The notes: generated by a model not told the origin, from the sequence alone. A stretch of 64,000 bases of DNA from Thiodiazotropha sp040791665 (GCA_040791665.1 JBFNNX010000009.1:186001-250000); one strand, 5' to 3'; shown: positions 8,586 through 17,936, counted from the first letter of the stretch. Program-made: numbers and translations.

Positions 8586-10307
8586 CTAGGTTGTCGATTG
8601 GATTGTCTCCACAATCAGTTGCGGCGATCGTTTGCCGCGAAACTCATTCACATCCAGCCGGTAGGTCAGTCGTATCGGTCGATGAGGATCGGATAGCAAC
8701 GGCTGATTGAAGGCGATTGCATCGATTTTCCAGGCGCTGCTTGAAGATGACAACTCTAATTTGAGGTGATGATCACCCACTACCCGCTGCAGGAGGAGAT
8801 CGAAGCTTCCCTCAAACAGCGGTTCTGGAAATCCCTGCCCCCAGGGACCTCCGTTGCGCAGGGTTTCAGCCATCTCCAGACTCATCTCGTCGGGCAGCAG
8901 CTCCCCGTCGGTGAGCACCACACCTTCCAGCATTTCAGGGCTCAGTTGATCGTCTGTCGCTTGTTCGAAAGCCTTTTTGAAACGTGGATAGTCCGCCTCT
9001 GAAAGGGTCAGCCCGGCAGCCATCGCATGCCCGCCGAAACGGGTTATCAAACCGGGATTATGGGTGGCGATGCCTGCCAGCAGGTCCCGCATATGTAAAC
9101 CGGCGATAGAGCGTGCGGAACCTTTCAACGTACCCGCGTCACCCCCGGCAAAAGCGATCACCGGACGGTGATACTGCGCCTTGATACGGGATGCCAGGAT
9201 ACCCACCACCCCCTGGTGCCACTCCTCATCATAGAGACAAAGTCCCGCCGGCAGCCCGCCGTCGCTATCGAGATGCAGTCGTTCCAGCAGGGAATCCGCC
9301 TGGATTTTCATCGCCTGCTCAATTGAGCGCCGCTCCTGATTGAGCCGATCAAGCTCCTGTGCCATTTGCCGGGCCGTAGTCAACGAATCGGTGAGCAGGC
9401 ACTCGATACCGAGCCCCATATCATCAAGACGGCCTGCGGCATTCAGACGCGGGCCGACAGCGAATCCGATATCCGAAGCTACGATATTGGACAGGGAGCG
9501 TTTGGCGATCTCCGCCAGCGCGCATATGCCGGGCCGGCAATATCCGGCACGCATCCGTTTCAGACCCTGGGCCACCAACACTCGATTGTTGTAGTCGAGG
9601 GGCACAAGATCGCAGATTGTGCCGAGTGCAACCAGATCGAGCCATTGGGCGGGATTGGGTTCACTCAATCCCCGCTGGGTAAACCACCCGGCACTCCTCA
9701 GTTTTCTGAAAAGGGCCGCCATAACATAGAAAATCACACCGACCCCAGCCAGATGTTTGCTGGGAAAGGAATCACCCGGCTGATTCGGGTTGACGATGGC
9801 AGCCGCGGAAGGCAAGCGATCAGGTGGCAAATGATGGTCTGTGATCAGTACAGGAATTCCCAAACCATTCGCCCTTTCCACGCCGGACAGGCTGGAGATG
9901 CCATTATCAACGGTAACTATGAGTCCCGGCTCCTTGGTGGCAGCCTGATCTACCAGTTCCGGGGTCAATCCATACCCATATTCGAAACGATTAGGCACCA
10001 GATAAGAGACCCGTCTCGCACCATAGGCATCCAGGGCCAACATCGCCAACGCGGTACTTGTAGCCCCATCTGCGTCGTAATCCCCCACGATCAGAATCGA
10101 TTTATCAAGCTGGAGTGCCTCAAACAGCAGATCGGCCGCATCGGTGACACCTTTCATCCGGCTTACCGGTGCCATGCGGACCAGTTCGAGCTCGAGTTCG
10201 CTATCCCTGGTCAACCCCCTGGCGCTATATATCCGCTGCATGACCGGATGGATTGAGGCCGATGACAAACCGGCTTCAGCCGGAAGCGGACGCTGCAGGA
10301 TCTTCAC
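8586..10307 (-). CDS. recJ: Single-stranded-DNA-specific exonuclease RecJ
   Basis: This 5'-3' single-strand exonuclease acts in mismatch repair and RecF-pathway recombination. At 573 residues it matches the family. DHH-phosphoesterase motifs are visible: GDYDADGATSTA, TVDNGIS, ITDHHLPP, and LVALGTICDLVPL. The DHHA1 domain has FGGHAMAAGL. The gene precedes darP on the same strand; the recJ stop codon touches the expected darP start region. It diverges from batD. Confidence 0.96.
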   Translation of the reverse strand: MKILQRPLPAEAGLSSASIHPVMQRIYSARGLTRDSELELELVRMAPVSRMKGVTDAADLLFEALQLDKSILIVGDYDADGATSTALAMLALDAYGARRVSYLVPNRFEYGYGLTPELVDQAATKEPGLIVTVDNGISSLSGVERANGLGIPVLITDHHLPPDRLPSAAAIVNPNQPGDSFPSKHLAGVGVIFYVMAALFRKLRSAGWFTQRGLSEPNPAQWLDLVALGTICDLVPLDYNNRVLVAQGLKRMRAGYCRPGICALAEIAKRSLSNIVASDIGFAVGPRLNAAGRLDDMGLGIECLLTDSLTTARQMAQELDRLNQERRSIEQAMKIQADSLLERLHLDSDGGLPAGLCLYDEEWHQGVVGILASRIKAQYHRPVIAFAGGDAGTLKGSARSIAGLHMRDLLAGIATHNPGLITRFGGHAMAAGLTLSEADYPRFKKAFEQATDDQLSPEMLEGVVLTDGELLPDEMSLEMAETLRNGGPWGQGFPEPLFEGSFDLLLQRVVGDHHLKLELSSSSSAWKIDAIAFNQPLLSDPHRPIRLTYRLDVNEFRGKRSPQLIVETIQSTT

Positions 10308-10392
10308 AATACCAATTACCCCTGGAAACTTATGCTTGTTGCCCCCATCTAATGGGATGGCTCATTATACAGCCCAAGTAGTCTAGAAAACG

Positions 10393-12189
10393 ATGCATGG
10401 CCATATACTGTTGAATGCGATGTTGCCGACAAAACCACCACTCACATCACGATTGAATGTTCTGTTGATCATTCTTCTTTTGCTGCTCTCATCCTCCGTC
10501 GAAGCCAAGGTGGCCGCCAGACTCTCGAGCAACGCCACCGGGCTGGATCAGCCTGTTCGACTCACCCTGCAATCGGAGGGTGAGCAAGAGATGACGCCGG
10601 ATCTAAGCGGATTGGAACGGCTGTTCGAGATTGTCGGACGCTCAACACAACAGAGTATTTCAATCATTAATGGCAAGATGTCGGCTAAGCGCTCTCTTAC
10701 ATTGACCCTGTTGCCGAGACAGACCGGCAGCCTCGAAATTCCACCCATCAGAATCGGTAACGAGTCGACCGAGGCACTTGTGTTGGAGGTTGCCGAACGA
10801 TCCCAAGACGATACTGAGGCCAACGGAGAGCAGGTTCTCGTGGAACTGAGTCTGAATAAATCCCGGGCCTATATCGAGGAGGAGGTCATCCTCACACTCA
10901 AACTCTTTCAGGCGCCTGGCATCCGCGCCGAATCCTTGGATACGCCCCAGCCTTCATTGCCGGACACACAGTTAAAGTTACTGCATGAGGAGCGTTATCC
11001 CAGCGAACTCGACGGCATACAGTTCAACGTGATAGAGCGCAAGTATGCGGTATTCGCCTATCAGAGCGGTAACCTCAAGATCGGTGGAGTGAAATATCGA
11101 GGTCGCACTGCTGCCAACAGGCTCTTTTCATTCCTCAACGACCCATTCAGCGTACCTCAGCAAGAGGCGCGCATCTTCAGAAGCGAGTCGAATCAGGTCG
11201 AACTTGAGGTCATGCCGATTCCCGATAGTTTTACCGGCGATCGTTGGCTGCCTGCGAAGAACCTACAGATCGTCGAGAGCGGTCTCGGTCAACAGACACC
11301 GATCCTGGCCGGTAAGCCGCTCGTCAGGCGAATCATGGTCTTGGCCGATGGCCTGACATCGGCTCAGCTGCCAAACATTGAGCAGACACTGCCAAGCGGC
11401 ATAAAACTCTATGAGGAGAGGCCGCAGCTGAAAGAGACACCAACCAGAACGGGTATCGGCAGTAGCCGTCAAATCAACATGACTCTCATCGCAACCGAAC
11501 CTGGCCAATACGATCTGCCGGCGATCGAAATCCCCTGGTGGAATACCGAAACCAACCACCAGGAGAGCGCCAGTCTAGCCGCAGTTTCTTTAAATATCAC
11601 GCCCAACCCCGGCAGCGCAACGGGTCTACATCAACAGCAGCAAACTCTGCAATCTAAACGGGACAAGGCAGTCCAGGACGATACCGGTGAGGCGAATACC
11701 ACCGATTATCAACCAGCTGCCGCTGCTACCGCCCACAGGGTCCATTGGCTTGTCTGGCTGTTCGCCACAGCCTGGATTCTGACCCTGTTGGCCTGGTGGT
11801 ACTCGCGACGCGACGATCCTGATCAGCCCCGGCAATCCATCCCCGCTGCAGAAGATGAAAAGGATGAGCCAGGCAAACGGGCAATCGCCAAGGCACTGCA
11901 ACGGCTGGAACAGGCCTATGCCGATAGTGACGCCCCGGCGGCAAGGACCGCCTGGTTAGCGTGGGCAAAACTGCAGTGGCCGGAAACACCCCCGCAAAAT
12001 CTGACCAGATTGGCCGCGCGCTGTGATCGAGCGGTATCTGAGGCGGTGCGCAGTCTGGAGCGGACCCTCTACAGTCCAACGGAAGAGACGGGATGGACCG
12101 CTTACGAGATACGACAACTGATCCAACAGATGCAACAGGAAAGGAGTTCCGACAAGCACCCCGAGGGGCTGGTGCCATTGAATCCCTAG
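10393..12189 (+). CDS. batD: BatD-family protein (oxygen-tolerance/Bat operon component)
   Basis: This 598-residue envelope protein has an N-terminal signal segment (VLLIILLLLLSSSVEA) and beta-rich tandem domains through about residue 420. A single C-terminal transmembrane helix (HWLVWLFATAWILTLLAWW) is followed by a cytosolic helical tail. It matches BatD, which usually sits in a moxR-batA-batB-batC-batD cluster. Here no VWA BatA/B or MoxR gene is adjacent, so it is an orphan in this window. Start choice between 10393 and 10420 is not settled because neither has a clear ribosome site. Function of the family is poorly defined. Confidence 0.82.
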   Translation: MHGHILLNAMLPTKPPLTSRLNVLLIILLLLLSSSVEAKVAARLSSNATGLDQPVRLTLQSEGEQEMTPDLSGLERLFEIVGRSTQQSISIINGKMSAKRSLTLTLLPRQTGSLEIPPIRIGNESTEALVLEVAERSQDDTEANGEQVLVELSLNKSRAYIEEEVILTLKLFQAPGIRAESLDTPQPSLPDTQLKLLHEERYPSELDGIQFNVIERKYAVFAYQSGNLKIGGVKYRGRTAANRLFSFLNDPFSVPQQEARIFRSESNQVELEVMPIPDSFTGDRWLPAKNLQIVESGLGQQTPILAGKPLVRRIMVLADGLTSAQLPNIEQTLPSGIKLYEERPQLKETPTRTGIGSSRQINMTLIATEPGQYDLPAIEIPWWNTETNHQESASLAAVSLNITPNPGSATGLHQQQQTLQSKRDKAVQDDTGEANTTDYQPAAAATAHRVHWLVWLFATAWILTLLAWWYSRRDDPDQPRQSIPAAEDEKDEPGKRAIAKALQRLEQAYADSDAPAARTAWLAWAKLQWPETPPQNLTRLAARCDRAVSEAVRSLERTLYSPTEETGWTAYEIRQLIQQMQQERSSDKHPEGLVPLNP

Positions 12190-12234
12190 CGCCTGTTGGC
12201 TCTAGGGGAGAGTCGTCAGTCGAGGCTAAATCTT

Positions 12235-12570
12235 TTAAACCTCGTCCCAACCACCATAGTCGAAGGTAATCTCTTCATGGGGCCGAATATCCTGCAAAGC
12301 GTAGAGATCGAAACCGTCAAACTCCGCATTTCCCTCATCCTGATGATTGAGGTAGCGTAGCAGATTCCGGCCGCTACGGCCTTCCGGTTCTTTGTCATCC
12401 TCAAACACCCAGAGTACATAGGTACCATCCCGCTTGGCGGCTGGGCCCTCATAGGTTCCTATATACTCCCCTTTGTTGATAGCGACTTTGGCGAACAGGC
12501 CGTTCCCGTGGATGTTGGAAGGCGCTCGATAGACGATATTACCGAGACGTGCTTTTCTTTCTGTATTCAT
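12235..12570 (-). CDS. SET-domain protein (putative protein-lysine methyltransferase)
   Basis: This compact 111-residue protein consists almost only of a SET domain. It contains the HGNGLFA S-adenosylmethionine-binding start, GEYIGTYEG, then RNLLRYLNHQDEGN (the NHS-type pseudoknot motif, here NHQ) and EEITFDYG at the end. SET proteins transfer methyl groups to lysine, and bacterial single-domain versions exist but have few known targets. Its first 32 bp overlap the end of the upstream hypothetical gene, suggesting co-translation. Substrate unknown. Confidence 0.82.
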   Translation of the reverse strand: MNTERKARLGNIVYRAPSNIHGNGLFAKVAINKGEYIGTYEGPAAKRDGTYVLWVFEDDKEPEGRSGRNLLRYLNHQDEGNAEFDGFDLYALQDIRPHEEITFDYGGWDEV

Positions 12571-12799
12571 ACTCTATTTTGTCTTTCTCACTCGTTGCCG
12601 GTTGTACGACCGGGCATCCATCGCCATAGACCGCCATGATCGACTGCAACTCCTTGAGCACCATCTTCCTGGCAATCTCGTCCAAATCCTTCAGCTCAGG
12701 CAGAACAACCCCTTGGCTCAATAGTCGCATATCCTCCCGCACCGATTCGCACCCTTTTTCGCAGATGGTTTCGACGTACGGCTCTATCAATCTGCTCAC
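12539..12799 (-). CDS. Conserved hypothetical small protein upstream of the SET gene
   Basis: I do not recognise this 86-residue protein. It is soluble, largely helical by residue pattern, with two cysteines in an early VETICEKGCESVRED segment and a third in DGCPVV. The C-terminus is basic and polar. Its last 32 bp overlap the start of the SET-domain gene in another frame, which argues for a two-gene unit. A role with the SET protein, for example as substrate or partner, is only a guess from adjacency. Confidence 0.6.
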   Translation of the reverse strand: MSRLIEPYVETICEKGCESVREDMRLLSQGVVLPELKDLDEIARKMVLKELQSIMAVYGDGCPVVQPATSEKDKIEYEYRKKSTSR

Positions 12800-12969
12800 A
12801 TGGACCCCAGCTCACATAGACTTGTTACAAATCTGAGTTAGTATATGCCCTCACAGGCCAGATCTGAATCCGCTATACCGTACCGGGAACCATACTGCTA
12901 TTCAAATTTCTAATAGGTTCCAATAGGATTCAATCCTGAACTTTTTGATTTTTGACTGAAGGACATAAC

Positions 12970-13593
12970 ATGCCCTGGAATTATCGAATATTAATACTTC
13001 TGCCCCTGTTGGTTTTCCATGCAGCACATGCCGACTGGGGAGAAGGCTACGACCCTATAGACCCACCCATCGCCACGACCGCTCCTGACGGCAAGATTGA
13101 GGTGATCGAGTTTTTCTGGTACGGGTGCCCACACTGCTACCAAATGGAGCCCCAGCTCGAAGCATGGCTGGAGAGCAAACCGGAGAACGTATCATTTGTT
13201 CGCGTACCTGCGCCATTGAACAATAAGTGGACAGTCCATGCCCAATTTTTTTACGCTGCCGAGATTCTGGGATTAACCGAAAAGCTCCACAAGCCGTTAT
13301 TCGAGGCACTTCACGATAAGAAACGTAAACTTTACGACAAGGATTCACTCATCGAGTTTGCCGTCGAACAGGGTGTGGACAAGCAGAAGTTTATCGACGC
13401 CTTAAACTCATTCGGTGTCTATGTGAAAGTGCAAAATGCGAGAAAACTGGGACAGCGTTATCAATTGGACGGCGTGCCGGCGATCGGTATCAATGGAAAA
13501 TACAAAACCAGCGGAAGCCTGGCCGGCAGTTATAGCAGGATGTTTGAGATCGTCTCTCAATTGGTCGCCAAAGAGTCCAAAGTCATCCCTTAG
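12970..13593 (+). CDS. dsbA: Periplasmic thiol:disulfide interchange protein DsbA
   Basis: DsbA introduces disulfide bonds into exported proteins. It is 207 residues from ATG 12970, which has AAGGA at 12959-12963; an upstream TTG at 12952 is less likely. A signal peptide (ILILLPLLVFHAAHA) precedes the mature protein. The active site is C53-P-H-C56 in FFWYGCPHCYQME and the cis-proline loop is GVPAIGI. Length and motifs are normal. It converges with the GST gene, overlapping 4 bp. Confidence 0.95.
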   Translation: MPWNYRILILLPLLVFHAAHADWGEGYDPIDPPIATTAPDGKIEVIEFFWYGCPHCYQMEPQLEAWLESKPENVSFVRVPAPLNNKWTVHAQFFYAAEILGLTEKLHKPLFEALHDKKRKLYDKDSLIEFAVEQGVDKQKFIDALNSFGVYVKVQNARKLGQRYQLDGVPAIGINGKYKTSGSLAGSYSRMFEIVSQLVAKESKVIP

Positions 13594-14261
13594 GGCCTGC
13601 CGGCAATGGCCAACCAAGCGCCCTTTTTCTCCAGGTAGCACCTGTACTGCGCCGGGAAATCATCCACTACAGACCCTTTGACACATGGCAGAGAGGAGAG
13701 CCTCTCTGCCCATTCTGCTACAGGCCCCGGATATCGAGTTTTCACTGATGGATTAATTTGTGCCAGCAAATCGAGCCGCATGAAAAGAGGTGCATAGGCC
13801 GCATCAACCAGAGAGAAATGGGCAGGATCGCCAAATAATCCCTGCTCCAGGGGCGGCAGCAAGTACAGTAGCTCATTTTCCAGATGGTCCCTCTTCTCCA
13901 ACATTGTCTCCTTGTCCTGAGCCAAAGCCATGCCGTGCTGTGCAACCAGCAGGTTGGAACCGAACTCTATCCAGGCCTTGTGCCGTGCCCTTTTCAGGTT
14001 ATCGTTCGGGTGAAATCTCGGTGAAAAGCTCTCGTCGAGGAAATCGAGAATGACTGCAGATTCAAACAGCACCGCACCATCGACCAGCATCAGCGGCACC
14101 TTCCCCATTGGTGAAAGCTGGCGAAACCATGCCGGCGGATGCTCCAAATCGATATACTCGATCTGATACCGAATCTGCTTTTTCTCAAGCAGAATAACGG
14201 ATCGCTGTACAAAAGGGCATAAGAGGAAACTGACCAGTTTGATTTTCACTTGGCTCTTCAC
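13590..14261 (-). CDS. Glutathione S-transferase-fold protein (SspA/beta-like)
   Basis: This 223-residue protein has an N-terminal thioredoxin-fold domain with C15 in SFLLCPFVQRS, the cis-proline GKVPLMLVDG and ESAVILDFLDE. A helical C-terminal domain contains FSLVDAAYAPLFMRLDLL. The CPFVQR motif resembles dehydroascorbate-reductase/omega-like GSTs and SspA. The exact substrate is unknown. It is a single minus-strand gene bordered downstream by dsbA and upstream by a repeat-bearing gap. Confidence 0.85.
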   Translation of the reverse strand: MKSQVKIKLVSFLLCPFVQRSVILLEKKQIRYQIEYIDLEHPPAWFRQLSPMGKVPLMLVDGAVLFESAVILDFLDESFSPRFHPNDNLKRARHKAWIEFGSNLLVAQHGMALAQDKETMLEKRDHLENELLYLLPPLEQGLFGDPAHFSLVDAAYAPLFMRLDLLAQINPSVKTRYPGPVAEWAERLSSLPCVKGSVVDDFPAQYRCYLEKKGAWLAIAGRP

Positions 14262-14263
14262 CT

Positions 14264-14470
14264 AGGTTCTGTTAACACTAATCCAATATCTATTGCCAGG
14301 GCTATATTGTCGTTCAACCAGGTAGGATGAGCGAAGTGTAGTCGCTTTTCACATGCGAATGAGAACGCCGCTGCGCGGATAACGGCTGTAATCCCCTAGC
14401 CCTGCGTATTGCGCCCCGAAGGAAGTACCCTTGGGGTGCGCCTGAAAAAGCGCCACTCCGCCCTGCTTGG
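14264..14470. repeat. Dispersed intergenic repeat, copy A (internally rearranged)
   Basis: The left edge (TTCTGTTAACACTAATCCAA) and the right edge (GGAAGTACCCTTGGGGTGCG then CCTGAAAAAGCGCCACTC) match the reverse complement of the copy near 39.4-39.6 kb. The middle (about 14311-14400; ATGAGCGAAGTGTAGTCGC and GCGAATGAGAACGCCGC) instead matches that copy in direct orientation. The middle segment therefore lies inverted relative to its flanks. No open reading frame or transposase is inside. Confidence 0.65.
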
Positions 14471-15071
14471 CGTAAATTTGGAGCAAGTTAATCCCTGTCC
14501 ACGCACCTCGATCGGCACTGTTTCAGATGCAACGGAGCCGATTGGTTTTGTAACAACGGGCCTTGGGTTGTTGTCAGGTGTGCACTGACTATTACGGCCC
14601 AGACATGAAACCGCGCAAAATCATGCAGGCGATTCAGCCTGAAACAGAAACCATTTCACCTTAAATGCCATGATTTTTTATTATTATTTCAATTAGTTAC
14701 AATTCACAATTCAGAGTGGAGCACAATCACGCGACAAATTGCCCATAGTCACTAAGGTATTTTACAATTTGACACAAATTCTGTATTTTGACGTCAAATC
14801 AGCAGTATACGTAATTCAAGGATATTCAAGCTTATACAATCACACGATGTGATATACCGCCCTCTGAAACATGCTCTCGTTATGATCCTCAGGTACAGGA
14901 TAGGGTTAAGCGATCTTAAACTGGACCGGATCCGTGGCAATTGAGTTGGGAGCTCGAGCGCCGGTCACATCGGCCAACAGATGGAGAAATCTATCTATCA
15001 GTAGTAGAGATAGAAAAAGTGTCTATTCTCTACACTTATAAGCAACAGATAAGCCCGGCAGTACGATCAAT
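14471..15071. other. Long non-coding stretch upstream of the PilZ-like gene
   Basis: No convincing gene is visible in these 600 bases. The middle is A/T rich. TTTACA at 14761 and TATTTT at 14784, separated by 17 bp, form a possible sigma-70 promoter. TTGACGTCAA at 14788 is a short palindrome. An open frame covering 14941-15288 overlaps the start of the next gene in another frame and looks spurious. Confidence 0.5.
14761..14789 (+). promoter_or_regulatory. Candidate sigma-70 promoter for the PilZ-like gene
   Basis: TTTACA (14761-14766), a 17-bp spacer and TATTTT (14784-14789), about 280 bp ahead of the start codon. Pattern match only; the long leader is unexplained. Confidence 0.25.
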
Positions 15072-16904
15072 ATGGCAAAAACCAATCCGACAGGTTTATG
15101 GGTTCCCGAGCAGAAAGTCCCATCCGGTAATCCGATTTTTCTCGATGAAAAAAGGCTTGCAACCTGGGCCAAGGAACTGCCGGTTGCCAATGTCGGCGAA
15201 ACCGCACGTAAGCTGTTTCAGACACTGCGGTCATTCAACAGGACCCAGCTGGATAGTTCAAAACGAATTCGCAACGTTGAACAGTTGAGGGAACCATTGA
15301 ACTATGTCAGCACAAACCTAAACAAGCACTATTTAGACGTACGCTTTCCCTTAAGTGATAAGGCACATAAGATTGCCAATCTCAACCGTGAACTGCATAG
15401 TGGTATGGCAACCGCCTATAAAGCGGCCATCATCGATCTGCTGATGGAGAGCAAAGGCAGCCCTGACCAGAGCCAGTTGACCCTGGCAATCCACCGCTGC
15501 ATCAGCTATTTGTCGCGGGTTATCCTGCTCTCTGTCGTGGTCTATGACGCCTACCCGAAACGAACCTGGCAGGAGCTCCATATACTCCATCGACTGGCCA
15601 GCCGCTACGCCTTAGGTTCTTTCACCATTGAAGACGACCTCGAACAGGATGCGATGCGATCGAGCATTGACGAGATGTATCGCCGCTGCCTGCTTTTTTC
15701 CTTATCGTCTCCCTACAAAATGCGCCAAAAGGATAACATTCAGTTATTCGACGCACTACTTGAATGGAGCCGTTATACCCTGATCTACTCCTATGACGAG
15801 GCACCCGAATACAATACCATCACAATTCACCAAAACACCGACTTGGCGCCAAGTCACGAGGCAAGGATAGAGCAGACCGATAGCAAATATCTACTGATCA
15901 TGGACGTATCCCCCCTGCTATCAAGCCTACGTGAACTGTTTGTCGACACACAGGACAGCTCCCTCACCCTGTCTGGCGTGGACGACCTGAATAAGAGTTT
16001 GATACGCCAATTGATCATGCTCTGGTCCAAGGCCCAGAAACGGGCATTTGTCAGAACCAAGCTCAATTTTGAGCTACGCATCGCTGTCGGCTTACGTTCC
16101 GTATACAAACTGATCATGCTTGGGGATGAACCCGCATCGCCAGATGATAAATCGGTCGACGACGGCACCTGGATCGAGACCCAGTTTGCCCAGGGTAATG
16201 AACTCAAGGTCTCGGAGCATTTCTCGCTGATGCCGATGGATGTGGCGGCCTACAATCCTCGCCGTGGGGATTTCGAGGAGTTCGGCCCCAATTCAACAGA
16301 TTTCAGCAGTTTTGAAACACCCTTGGAAAGCGAGGTGAAGATCTGGGAAGATAACGGCAAGAACCAGTTAGATAGCGCCACAAGCCTGTTTCATACCATC
16401 AATGAGAGCGCGGGTGGCTACTGTCTTGATTGGCGAGGTAAAAAGATTCCCAAGATACAGGTCGGTGAGTTGATAGGTGTGCAGTCCGCTATGTCCGCCT
16501 CCCAATTCGGCGTGGGCATAGTGCGATGGATGCGCAGTACCGACGATGATTCGATGAAAGTGGGCATCCAGATGATAGCCCCCAATGCACTGGCAATCAT
16601 CGCCACGGACGCAGAAATAGGAAATCGGAAGGAAGTAGAGTGCCTGCTGCTGCCTGAGGTAGGCACATCGGGTCAGCCCACCAGTTTTATCTGCTCCTCA
16701 TACACCTTCGAATTAGGCAATGTGCTATCGGTGAACGATGGCGAAAATAGCAAGCAGATCAAACTGACCAGGCTGCTGGAGTCGAGTGGCTCCATATCCC
16801 AGTACCAATTCATCTACCTGGATAGTACTTCGACTGCATCCGAGGACGAAAATGACGACGAAAGCGATTCGGATTTCGACGGTCTATGGTCGACACTGAC
16901 ATAA
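15072..16904 (+). CDS. Conserved gammaproteobacterial protein with C-terminal PilZ-like region
   Basis: This 610-residue soluble protein opens with an LPVANVGETARKLFQTLRSFNR segment that I associate with a widespread gammaproteobacterial family of unknown function. The middle is helical. The last 150 residues are beta-rich (GGYCLDWRG, IQVGELIGVQ, FGVGIVRWMRS, MKVGIQMIAP), resembling PilZ-like c-di-GMP-binding barrels, though a canonical RxxxR motif is not evident. The extreme C-terminus is acidic (ASEDENDDESDSDFD). With three GGDEF/EAL proteins in the window, a c-di-GMP role is plausible but not shown. Confidence 0.7.
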   Translation: MAKTNPTGLWVPEQKVPSGNPIFLDEKRLATWAKELPVANVGETARKLFQTLRSFNRTQLDSSKRIRNVEQLREPLNYVSTNLNKHYLDVRFPLSDKAHKIANLNRELHSGMATAYKAAIIDLLMESKGSPDQSQLTLAIHRCISYLSRVILLSVVVYDAYPKRTWQELHILHRLASRYALGSFTIEDDLEQDAMRSSIDEMYRRCLLFSLSSPYKMRQKDNIQLFDALLEWSRYTLIYSYDEAPEYNTITIHQNTDLAPSHEARIEQTDSKYLLIMDVSPLLSSLRELFVDTQDSSLTLSGVDDLNKSLIRQLIMLWSKAQKRAFVRTKLNFELRIAVGLRSVYKLIMLGDEPASPDDKSVDDGTWIETQFAQGNELKVSEHFSLMPMDVAAYNPRRGDFEEFGPNSTDFSSFETPLESEVKIWEDNGKNQLDSATSLFHTINESAGGYCLDWRGKKIPKIQVGELIGVQSAMSASQFGVGIVRWMRSTDDDSMKVGIQMIAPNALAIIATDAEIGNRKEVECLLLPEVGTSGQPTSFICSSYTFELGNVLSVNDGENSKQIKLTRLLESSGSISQYQFIYLDSTSTASEDENDDESDSDFDGLWSTLT

Positions 16905-16951
16905 AGACAGCCATTCATAATTGCTAGCTGACAAGCGGTTTTTCCAAGGTT

Positions 16952-17386
16952 TTAAAATCCGGCTTTCTCATACCATCGTTTGGCTTCATCCAGATCCTTC
17001 TCCACACCACGACCCTCTTCATACATCATGGCGAGGGTCGTTTGCGAGCCCGCTAATCCCTGTTCTGCGGCTTTCTTGAACCAATCGACCGCCTTGGTCA
17101 GATTTTGCTCTATGCACTCTCCTTCGAGGTACATGAAGCCGAGGCCGTGTTGCGCCATCGGATGCCCCGCTTCTGCGGCCGCTTTCATGAATTTGTAAGC
17201 CATCAATTCGTTGACGACCATGCCGAGCCCGCCCTGCGCCATGATAGCCATCCGGTATTGCGCCTCCGTGTTGCCATTTTCCGCCAACGGGGATAGCAGC
17301 GTCGCCGCACGTGAAAAATTTTTTCCCTCAAACGCGGCAATACCGCTACTCAATTCAAACTCCATCTCGTTCATTGAATCACTCAT
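16952..17386 (-). CDS. Sel1-like (TPR-type) repeat protein
   Basis: This 144-residue protein is made of Sel1-like repeats: GNTEAQYRMAIMAQGGLG, GHPMAQHGLGFMYLEGEC and GLAGSQTTLAMMYEEGRG, each followed by an A-x-x-W/F-(x)2-KAA-type helix. Such helical solenoids mediate protein-protein contacts. There is no signal peptide, so it is probably cytosolic. It lies on the minus strand just downstream of the thioesterase gene (67-bp gap) and may be co-transcribed with it. Confidence 0.88.
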   Translation of the reverse strand: MSDSMNEMEFELSSGIAAFEGKNFSRAATLLSPLAENGNTEAQYRMAIMAQGGLGMVVNELMAYKFMKAAAEAGHPMAQHGLGFMYLEGECIEQNLTKAVDWFKKAAEQGLAGSQTTLAMMYEEGRGVEKDLDEAKRWYEKAGF

Positions 17387-17453
17387 ACAGTTTGTCTCGT
17401 CTCAGTTACATCGATGCAAATTGCTACAGGGTGAGCAAATATCCATGCACCCT

Positions 17454-17936
17454 TCAGTCGAAAACCGTCCTTGGCTTAGTCTCCACGCCTCGGGGCCTGA
17501 TAGCAACACGATTGCAAACCCAGGCCACCACCTGCTTCTCGGTATCGTATAGGCCGAATTCAAAAAGTGGAGTACTGCGCCCTTTTTCCCTGAGTTCCCG
17601 GGCTATTTCCTCCCTGGTCGAAGCGGGAAAATCAAAACGAAGTTCCAGGTCGCTGTGACCCGGTTTACGGAAGTCCACACTCATTTCACGTGTCCAGACG
17701 GAATTGCCGGGAAACTTACGATTCGCGGCTAACGCCGGGATTGGGTCGGCTAGAGCCGCTATACTGCCACCAAACATGCTGCCGCCAGGATTCATACTGG
17801 TTCTGCTCAATGGGAGTAAAAGTCTTACCCGGCCCCAATCCTCACTCAGTTGCAATACCTTCACACCAAGAAAGCGGAATGGAGGAAATTGCTCCAGAGC
17901 CTTTGCGGCGCTGGCATCGTCCAGATAATCGAACAT
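17454..17936 (-). CDS. Hot-dog-fold protein, PaaI/DUF4442-like thioesterase
   Basis: This 160-residue protein carries the central hot-dog helix and loop (SMNPGGSMFGGSIAALADPIPAL), followed by paired strands (VWTREMSVDFRKPGHSDLELRF). This pattern resembles DUF4442/PaaI-type acyl-CoA thioesterases. The usual catalytic acid/asparagine is replaced by the NPGGSMFGG context, so activity is uncertain. It diverges from glcF with a 128-bp shared upstream region. Confidence 0.75.
   Translation of the reverse strand: MFDYLDDASAAKALEQFPPFRFLGVKVLQLSEDWGRVRLLLPLSRTSMNPGGSMFGGSIAALADPIPALAANRKFPGNSVWTREMSVDFRKPGHSDLELRFDFPASTREEIARELREKGRSTPLFEFGLYDTEKQVVAWVCNRVAIRPRGVETKPRTVFD

Noticed and set aside
9366..10256. 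Long open frame of 296 codons on the plus strand inside recJ
   Set aside because: It lies antisense to recJ, whose motifs are complete, and its translation shows no family features.
14941..15288. 115-codon open frame ahead of the PilZ-like gene
   Set aside because: It overlaps the start of the conserved gene in another frame, has no ribosome site, and its composition is not protein-like.
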